Shown here piece by piece: positions 36,601-47,600 of a stretch of 64,000 nt of DNA. The number at the start of each line of letters is the position of its first letter. Position 1 is the first letter of the stretch. This stretch comes from Hexactinellida sp. DTS-2022 (lineage: Eukaryota; Porifera; Hexactinellida). The stretch is from the NCBI GenBank assembly GCA_028753945.1, contig JAPNXP010000003.1, positions 6,076,001-6,140,000 on the forward strand, in the 5' to 3' direction. The notes beneath the pieces were generated by a model, which saw only the letters and a program-made list of their open reading frames with translations, was not told the origin of the DNA and ran no database searches. The position numbers were made by a program, and so were the translations under genes.

Positions 36601-39600
36601 GTTCTAAGTATCCTAAACGAATTTCAAACCAAAAAGTAAATATTACTCAAATTAGCCACTTTTTAGTCACATTCCATTCCTAACTAAAGTTCCAATTTAA
36701 CTAAAACAAGCAAAATGTGTTATCTGTCAATTGACCAATTCGTGTCTAGTCAGTTATACTAGTGTTGTTAAGTTTAAGTTAATTAAGTGTTAATTAATTC
36801 GATCCTAAATTAATCGATAAATATGATCAAAATGTTTGAAATCATGAATTTAATGAATATTTATTAATTATTTGAGTAAGTATAAGAAATTTGTACATAG
36901 AGGAATATATATATACTTTGAACAGAAATAATGTAACTTAATTTAACACTCAATGAGGTAGAACATCAATTATTCACATCAGTGACCAGACAATAGTAAA
37001 TACAGAAAACAAACTAACTTAAATAAACGTAAAATAAAATCCCAAAATAACTGTGAAAACAAATAAACAAATGATTAGTTTTCGGTTGAGTTTTTTACGG
37101 TCTTCAAGCAGCAACTCTTGATGCTCGATATAAAACTCTTTTTGGTGATTTTTTAAACCATTTCTTTTCAAGTTCGAAACAGTACAACCTAATTCAGCAA
37201 ACGGACAAGCAACATCTGCTAAAGGGCAATCGATATTCAAATGATTTTCTAGGCTACAGCGGGGCATTTCAAAGGTACAAAAGTTCGGACAAATAATTGG
37301 AAACTGCAAACATCTTATGAGGGTATGTGGCTCCAGGTATTTAAACTGAATATCTTTAAGACAGTATTTGCATGGAACGAGACGTAATTCACAGTTATCA
37401 TCAGTATGGGTTTTCAGATCTTTCCTTCTAAATATATTTTGACATTTCAGTGGACAAAGTAAATAAGTCAACGGGCAATCTATGGCAACATGCTTTTCCA
37501 TTTGCGATCGAGCAATTTTCTTTACACACAAATTGCGACATTCTAATGGGTAACTAGGACATTTCGAATAGTGGGTTTGTAATAAATAAAATTTCATACT
37601 TTCAAGACAGTGCTCGCAACCTAAAAGACGGTTATTACATTTGTTGCCAATATGATTAGCAATATCCTTTCTTGTTAAAATGGCCCCACAGTTTAGATTA
37701 CAAGAAACACGAAAATTCATACATATTTCAACATGCGTTCCTGCTTGATTAAGAACTCCGTTCCAATTACAATTATCTTTCAAAGGGCAACGTATTGATA
37801 GTTTATCTACGGATTCTCTTATAGGATTTGTTGGGTAATTAGGTTGGATACTACAGTTAAAACAAGCAATATTTCCCATTGTCATAACAGCATCTCGTAA
37901 TATGCCTTTACACTTGGGACAGAATAACATTTTGGATTCAAACTTTCCCAAGGTTTGAGTTAAGTATGTTGCTCGGTAGCCAAACATGCCTCTCATGTAT
38001 AAAATGTCATCAATATTATCAGCCATTGGAGTTAATGATAGTTTTATGTTTAATAAGAAAATATAGGATTTATATTAACTTATGAGACTAATAGAGAAAT
38101 TTGATAGTTTTATGGTTAATGAATTAGCAACCAATTATAGCGAAGGTATTTGCATACTGTAGATGTATATTGAAATATAGTAGGGTACACAAAAATATTG
38201 TCTTATTTCTTTAATAACTTTCGAAAATACCAAATTAAACAGTTCCTTTGTTAAACAAATTAGTTATAAACAAACAAACAAATTATTATACCGTGAGGCA
38301 TCAATTTTTTTTTCATTTAATCTGAAAATTCGAATTAACAGGTGTCACAAACAATATCTAATTTGTATGTAAGCAATCCCAATGTTTCATCCAGGCGCGT
38401 AAATCTGAAGGAAACTTTTCTAGTCGCGCGAGTATCAAGATATATCCCAATAGACTTAATACAAATGAGTATTTAGGAGCGTGCAAACGAGGTCAAACTG
38501 AATCTAGGCGCGCATAAATTTTTGCTAGGATGCCTGGTCAATAAGTATGCTTTGAAGGGGACCCAAATATTATACGTATTAAGTATTAACCGTGTTCTTA
38601 CTAACGAGGCTTTACTGTATTATTTAGCTATAAGCTATTAGACATCCCCATGTGTAATAACAATCAATAGAAAAGTAGAAAAGACAAATGACGGGAAAAT
38701 ACACAAATAATCACATAACATTAAATAATACTATTGAGAATAACAAAATAAGACAAGAAAAAATAAATATTATATTTATAAGTACGTAACTTAAGATTTC
38801 CTGAAAGAAAAATTGTATCATTTCTGAAACACTTTTTTGATGTTCATTCAAGTCCTTCCTATTTATACCCTCGCTAGGGCCTATTATGGAAAGCGGAACA
38901 GAGTCAACCAATGGGCAGTCAGTATTGCTCTCTGTTATTTCTAAGTTAGAAGTATTAATACATTCGATTGTATTTTCCAAAGAACTGGTTGATACTTCTG
39001 AAGATTCTACTGGATATACATAGCAACCAAAGTAATGTTTTTGTAACGTTTGGAATGTCATAGTTTCCTGACAATATTGACAATCAACTAACCGGAGATT
39101 ACACTTGTTTTCAATATGGTTTGATAGGTTCTTCCTTGTAACACTTGCATTGCATTTGAGGGGACATAAAATACGAAATTCACCACATGTTTCAATGTGC
39201 CTTCTTGCACTTGATAAGGTCCCACTCCAATCACACCTTTTTGATGCCGGACATTTTATCTGTAACTTATTCACTATCTCCCGAATCGAATTAACCGGGA
39301 AATTTGGGGAAGTATTACAGCATAAACAAGCTATAGATCCATTCATACTAACGGCATCACGCATAATCCCTTTACATTTGGGACAGATAATATAGCCAAT
39401 TTCAATTCTTCCAAATGTTTGGGTTAGATATGTAGATCGATAGCCAAATTTACCTTTCATGTATAAGATATTATCTGTGTCGTCTGCCATAGATTACTAA
39501 GTAAGTTGATACAATAAATTATATTTTATTGGGTTTACTTATATACTATGTACTTGTTGTGTATATCAAATTAATCACATGTTTGTGTTTGTGTAATATT

Positions 39601-41573
39601 TAAATAATGTATTTGTTGACACTATCATTTGACTATCAATATTTACCCAAGATCAAGTTTTACTACAGTTTATTACTTTATATTATATTGTAGATGAACT
39701 CATATCACCAAAAGATAAGAATATGATGTCATATTCAAAAGCAAATAAGTATGCACGTATATACAGTAGAACCGAGTTAGTACAAACACGGTTAATACGA
39801 ATTTCCGGATAAGACGAACAAACAGTTCCACAAAATCAGGTCCCTACAATGGCTATTCAATGGATATTTACTTTGGTTAATAGGAACTCCGTTAAAGCGA
39901 AAAAATTTCTACCGTCCGTTGGTGTTCGTATTAACGAGGTTCTACTGTTTGTGCAATGACATTATTGTAACAAAACTCTTCGTTTCCCCAGAATGTGAAA
40001 ATAAAAAAATATTAACGAAGACTTTTGCATGTATTTGAGTATGAAATTTCATTTAATGGTTAATCACCAAAACGAACGAATATTCGAAACGAATATTCGA
40101 AAAACTTGATGAGGTGTGAGAAATTTCCAAAAATCAGATTTCGAAACCTTCCAGTTTCTTCTATCAACTCTGAACATACAAACAAATATATACATACTAT
40201 GCCTCCTATTTATATTATTTGGGTTGTATATGGGGTAATCAACCATTGCGAGTCCAATAGAACCACTTTTGAGAATCTCAGATTTGTGGTTCGTTCGCTA
40301 CAAGTATTCGTATTAGCCCTATAATTAAGTTACGTAACTAACCTTATAAGCAATAACTCCAATAACCAACCCCAGGGCTAATATAACAAGAGTAATCAGA
40401 GCCACAAATGAACCCATAATCTTTACAAATAATTCTCCACTTGGTTGGAAGAATTCCCCTTCTTGAGTGACCGGGTTGACTTTCTGAATAATATTTTTAT
40501 ACCAATTTATGTTACAACTTTCATATCTGTTCCTAAGTTTGTTCTCATATTCAGGCCTTGGGTGTTCCTAAATAAATATACTAAAATAAATTCCGTAAAA
40601 TAGGTATTTTTAGTAGACACTCGTTAATATGAACACCAGGGGACCGTCAAAATGTACTAGCCTTATCCGTGTTATATTATATAGATACATGTACTACTGT
40701 ATACTAATAAATAATAACAGTAGAACCTCGTTAGTACAAACACGGTTAATACGAACACCATTTCAGTCCCTTCAAAGCCTTTTCAATACAAATTATATTG
40801 GTTAATACGAATTCCGGATAAGGCGAACGTATTTTTACGGTCCCCTGGTGTCCGATTTCGTTATAACTGGAGTTAACTGTATTTAGGTGCGTGTGAGCGA
40901 GCTCAAACTAAATCTAGGCTATAGGAAATTATAAGAATTTATAGGAATTTATGAAATAATTTATAGGAATTTATGAATAGGAAATTAGCCTATGAAAGCC
41001 TGAGTATACAAACAATACAGTGGTACGTATATGGAAACCGTTTTCCAATAGAATATTCTTATATCCGATATGTTCTTATTAATCTTATAACCGGTGTTCT
41101 TATATTGGTATATTTAGTGCAGCTTTGGTATACGAACAGTATACAAAGTACAGTGGATGCGGTTATAAGCACATCGTCGGGAACTGCACTTAATGTTCTT
41201 ATAACCGACATAAATTATACAGGGTATATGGTAACCGTTTTCCAACATAGTGTTCTTATATCCGTATGTTCTTATAACCAGTGTGCTTATATCCGACATC
41301 TACTGTACAAACAGTATACAAACAGTATACAAACAGTATACACACAGTAATACAAACCTCTTCATCCTTGAATTCACTGAGGTCCCACTCGTATTTGAGT
41401 GTAGACACTTTTCTCTTCCAGGATTCTAAAAATAGAATTGCCCAGAAAGCAGTGAAGACAGCGAATAGAATAGTCCCTTCGTTGTCAAACAACTTGGAAA
41501 CCTAAATATACAAAGTATAATATAGTAATGTAAATAACTCGTGTTAAACTATGCTTTATTGGTTTGATTGTTT

Positions 41574-41605
<32 letters not shown>

Positions 41606-44600
41606 GTTTGTTTGTTAGTTAGTTAGTTTGTTTGTTTGTTGTTTGTTTGTTTGCTTATTTGCTTGTTTGTTTAATGTTTGTTTGTTTGTGTATTTATTTA
41701 CATTATTATAGAAAATTAACGCTCCATAAAATTTAATGCGAATCGTCCAAATTAATTTCTTGACGTTAATTTAATGGAGCGTTAATTTCCTATAATAAGG
41801 TATGTATTTATTTATGTATTTATTTATTTATTGATCTTAATTAATGTTACAAAAACAAATAATTAATCATTGTGTTGAACATAACTACTAACACCTCTTA
41901 ACCACACATTCCATAACCTACCCATGTTGCTAGACAGGAGCTACTGAGAAACCAGAAGTCACACCTGTGTTCACAAAGCGGACACATGTAATACTCAATA
42001 GGATCAGCTCCACATATATCGATCTTAGCAGGATTAAGCACAGGAAGGATTATAGTAAGCAGACCGTATATAAACACTAGAATCCCAATCACAGAGGCGT
42101 AGAATAACCAGCGAGTGTATAAGCCTAAATACAGGAGTTAATTTAGAATATCGTACAATGGTGTTCGCCTAATAGCAATTGTACTTTTAAGCAATACAGT
42201 GGACGCCGCTTATAAGAACATCGTCGGGAACTGCATATTATGTTATTATACCGGCTTAAATTATATAGGATATATGGCAACCGTTTTCCAGTATAATGTT
42301 CTTATAACCGATATCTACTGTATTACTATATTAGCAAGTTATTTACAGTCCCAAAGCGAGCATTTAATGTTAATTTTGTTCCTCTAATAGCGAGTTCACC
42401 AATTAGCAAGGAAATTTCGTGCAAAATGTGACTTTCTATTACGTGAATACACACTTTAGTTGCAATTCGCATTTTGCACAAATTGCTTGATATTAGGTGA
42501 AGTTTCTTTTAGAGGAACAGAATTAACATTAAATGCTCGCTTGGGGACAGTAAATAACTTGCTAATATAGAGCAATAATCTTACAGTAGATGTCTGATAT
42601 AAGCACACCGGTTATAAGAAAATATCGGTTATAAGAACACTATGTTGGAAAATGGTTGCCATATACCCTATATAGTTTATGTCGGTTATAAGCACATTAT
42701 ATGCAGTTCCCGACGATGTGCTTATAACCGACATCCACTGTATATAGGCAAACACAAGATATTAATTGTTAACCACATAATAAGGTGTACCAACCAAGGA
42801 ACGCAAAGTATATAGCAATCTTATCCCCAAAGTATTCCCTTATCTGGTCCAGAGGCTGGGACTTGTAGAAAGCGAACGGACTCGCCCACTCCTTATAGAG
42901 GAACTGTCTGTAACAATCCGGTTCCTTTTGTCCCTTGTGTAGGAAGGCAGGACCGTCATGTAGAGGGTAACCACAACTGTAGCCACCGCGGGACAAGACA
43001 CGCTCTAAACCGGCTACACACATACAGTGGGATAGGTAATACGTACAGTCGAAATCGGGGTTTTTTGCCCCCCTAAATGCATGGGAAAAGTGGCAAAAAA
43101 ACCCGATACGAAAAAAACCCGTATTTAACAATATACAGTTTTTGAGGTTATTAAGAAACAAGGAGAAGCAAGGAGGCAAAATAACCCGAGAGGCAAAAAA
43201 CCCCGTGGCAAAAAAACCCGATTTCGACAATACAGTAGTATAGTTAGTATATACAGTATAATAGTTAATTAATTAAGAAATAACTTATATGTAAATCGTA
43301 TAGAAATAGACCAGGTTTTCTTACATATACAGTGGAGTTCGCTTAATAGCAACGCTTAACGCTTAATAGAGCCACCGCTTAATAAATTTCACTGCTTAAT
43401 CTGATCAAAATTCACAGGATTTATAGGACGGAATTACATTTTGGCTTAAAATATTTTCGGTTAATAGCTTTCTCCGCTTAATCGGATCAAAGCAACCTGG
43501 TCCCGAAGTGACTCTATTAAGCGGAGTCGACTGTATTAAGGTGACTCTATTAAGGTAACTCTATTAAGCGGAGTCGACTGTATTTACAATGGCTGTATAA
43601 CACACTATATCTCACCCCTCTTTTTCTTGCTATCGGGATCTGTGTAAGTGGCTATAGTAAGTACGTAGTGCATAACCATACTACGCTGGGAGTCAGAAAA
43701 TAGACCCCTGGGCTGCGGGGCATTCCCGAGCACGATATTCTCTGTTGGAGGAATATACGCATTGGGAAGGAACTTGTTATATCTCGCTTTTGAGAAGGGA
43801 GATGTGTAGAAATCTCCTATCTATATAGGATAAATAATTGTACAGTAAAACCTCCAAAGGTGATTCCTTCAAGAAATGAACAACTCCAAAATATGACACT
43901 TTTTCTCGGTTACAAAATTTTCCCATTGCTTTAGACACACTTTATGATAACAACTACTAACAAACTAACAAACAACAAACAAACAAGCATACAAACAAGC
44001 ATACAAACAAACAAACAAACAAACAAACAAACAAACAAACAAATAAACGAACAAACAAACAAGCAAACAATCATATAAACAACCATACATACAAACAAAC
44101 CAACAACAAACAAACAAACAAACAACTTACCTCAAACTTTTCAGTGATTTTAGGCTTGAAGAGTGAGGTTAGTTTATCTATTTTTAGAACAGAGGATAGT
44201 TTGTCGAATAAGGATACAGATTCTGAGCTCTGTACGTCAATAGGCACTCGGATAGCCATAAACTCTGCGAATTTGTGTAGCACAGCATCGCTAGCATGAA
44301 GCTTCAGAAAGTAAGTATTCTTGCTGGGAGAAAGCTATAAATAGGAGTAGAGCTATAAATAGGAGTAAAATATTAAAAGGGCTTTTGTTGTGTGTGTGTT
44401 TGTTTGTTTGTTTGTTTGTTTGTTTGTTTGTTTGTTTGTTTGTTTGTTTGTCTGTTTGTTTGTTTGTTTGTTTGTTTGTTTGTTTGTTTGTTTGTTTGTT
44501 TGTTTGTTTGTTTGTTTGTTTGTTTGTTCGTCCAGAATATATTGGAAAGACAACAAGTCCCAGAAAGCTGAAAATTAAACTAGAAGAAGAATTTTAGAAT

Positions 44601-47600
44601 AATCTATACAGTAGATACCGAATATAAGAACATCGGTTATAAGAGCATACTGGATATAAGAATATTATATTGGAGAACGGTTTGCATATACCCTGTAAAT
44701 AATTTATGGCGGTTATAAGAACACTATATGCAATTCCCGACTATGTTCTTATATCCGGTATCCACTGTATAGCTATAAATAGGAGTATACAGTGTAACCT
44801 CGTTAGTACGAAATACGAACACGGTTAGTAGGAAAAGGATTAATACGAATTTCCGGATAGGACGAACAAACAGTTCAACAAAATCAGATCCTGCCAACAC
44901 TGTAATTTAATACTTTTTCAATCAGTTATTTTTATAGCATTTTCTTTTGGATGCACTAATAATCAACCAACGAAAAATATAGTGCCTCCAAAGGACATGC
45001 TGTCGGCACAGCTGTAATTTTAGATTTTTTCAATCAGTTATTTTAATGCATTCTCTTTTTGGTGCAACCATTAATCAACCAACGAAAAATATAATGTATC
45101 CAAAGGATGTCCTTTGGAGGCACACATGTTTCGGCAAAAATAAAGTAATTTAGAATGTGAAATAGTTATTATATTAAGAAGCGCGGAGTACGAAAACGGT
45201 CTATGGAAGAGTAGCATCTATATATTAAAACATAATTGATATTTTTGTGTTTGTTTATTTGTCCAGAATTAATTGGAAAGACAACGAGTACCAGATATCT
45301 CTAAATTAGATTATTACACACATATATATTCTGAAACTAAGAACATGTTTTGGCTACCCCCTTGGAAGCGTTACGTGGAATCTGAATGTTCTCAAATATG
45401 AAATTATAACCAACAACAGTTTAATTTGACAAATTTTCAGTTCACACCTTTTATAATCAACAGTAAACAGCTAGAAACATTGCAAAGAAAAGTTGGGATT
45501 ACGAGAAAAAACACAAATAATTCCTAAGTTTGAAATACAAACTCCATAGGGCGAAATAAACTCTCCCCTGCCCTCCCCTCTCCTTCCCAAGGTGTGAATA
45601 TGCTGTCCCGATTCGGTATATACCTTGATGGCATTACACGCACGGTCGCTAATGATGACATTTCCAGCTGAGTCCAAACAGAAGAAGAAAGGGTTAGCGA
45701 CCAAACTGTCCCCTGTCCCTATAGAGACACAGGAACTGAGGGGGTGTCCTTCTCGAGAGAAGAAATGGACACATTTGGGACTCCTGTCTAGCACCACGAT
45801 TCGATCAGCTGACAGCTTAACGTCTCTAGGGAAATACAGCTGTCCTATTCCGAAACAGGATTTGAATTTTAGGAGTTTCGAGTATACGCACACTCTGTGG
45901 TTGAGGCAATCTGCAACTAACACATCTCCGTTAGTGTCGATACAGAGTCCTTCTGGAAAGTTAAACACTCCTTCCTTGTTGCCTTTAGTTCCAGTTCTGT
46001 TGGTGAGTTTGAAATCTTTCTTTCGGAACTGTAACAATGCATAGTGCCATCTATCGGTTACGAATATGGACTCATTATTAACAGCTATTCCCCATGGCTC
46101 CCTGAGCTTATCATTCTTGAATTGTGCCACAAACTCTCCCTTTAACGACACTATTTGCACACGATTGTTCATATAATCTGCTACGTACATTAGCTCAGTG
46201 GATTCATCGAATGCTATTCCTCTGGCATTCAACTCATTAGCACCTGCACCAAACTTCCCAGCTGTTAATACCGGTTCTCGCTTGAGAGAATAGTCCGGTA
46301 TCTCACACGGGACTATCTCTCCTAGCTCGGATATCAGCTGTCGGATTGTGTCCCTATTTTGACACCTGAAGACGGGACATAGGAATGTGGCAGATGGTTC
46401 CAGTTCCTTAATGCCCTGTTGGTAGACTTGTTTGGCCTGTTCATGGAACTTTAGGTTTGGGTTAACCTTTATGCTCATTTCCATCATTTGTTGCTGTACC
46501 CTTTCGAGTTCTTCTAAGGCAGCGATACGAGTGGCCTCTTTGTTCCTGTGGTCCTCTCGCAGCTCACGGACCCTCTGGAGGAGAGCGTCCCTCCTCGCGA
46601 TCAGCTGATCGATTAGGGGATCGAATGTTTGGAGGATGATAGTGGCGACATTGTCGAATTGTGCCACTTTATCGAAAGTTATATTTGTAGGCATATTAGT
46701 GGCCATTTTAGTTTCAGTCACGTATTGAGTTTATTCAAATAATACAATTAATCTTTTACAGCTATATCTTATACTTGTGTAATTTGAGAATACCAAAGTA
46801 CGTCAATGATTGCTATGGTGATATCTGGAAAGTTAGGGAATTTATATTGGTTAGCTAAAACTTAGTTGTGTCTACTATGACTCTATTAGAATAATATGGA
46901 ATTCTTTATCGGTTCAAAGTAGTTTTTGAAATGTTCCTTTTTGCCACAAACAAAAGTTCCAATTCTTATCCTACAGACCAATATTGCGTTTTTCCAAACT
47001 ATAGTTGATTCATGATTTGAATTCCACAAACTAAATTTAATGCAAACATACTTTTTACTGTGCCAACACAACTGTAGTATAGTGGCCTAGTATTGAAATG
47101 ACTGCTTTGGTATACAGTGGAGCCTCCCATAACGGACACTCCAAATAGCGGACAACCTCTAAATAACGGACAACCCTCCTGGCACGGATTTATTTATTTA
47201 GCATATGTCTAATAGAAAAGCAACTTCTAAATAGCGGACAACCTATAAAATAACGGACAACGGTTCCGGTCCCAAGGTGTCCGTTGTTCAGAGGCTCTAC
47301 TGTATTATCAACATTAATAATATTATAATATTTAGTCAGTATCCTCTCCACAGAACAGAGTATATTCATGCATCCAATTAGTTATTTTACAGCGTTTTCT
47401 TTGGAGCTACTATTAGTCTATTAATCAACCAACGACCAAAGTATAGTGCCTCCAAAGGACATGCTGTCGGCACAGCTGTAATTTTAGATTCTTTAAATCT
47501 ATTATTTTACAGCATTTTACACTATTAATCAACCAACGACCAAAGTATAGTGCCTCTAAAGGACATGATGTCGGCACAACTGTAATTTTAGATTTTTTCA

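Noticed and set aside
43014..43230. N-terminal extension of the anoctamin B frame ([11 protein letters not shown])
   Set aside because: It lies upstream of a good acceptor at 43014 and derives from the inverted-repeat element 43046-43231.
44385..44597. Frames of 60-70 codons made of FVCL repeats (also 4786-4971 and 43931-44125)
   Set aside because: They are translations of (GTTT)n/(CAAA)n simple repeats inside anoctamin introns.
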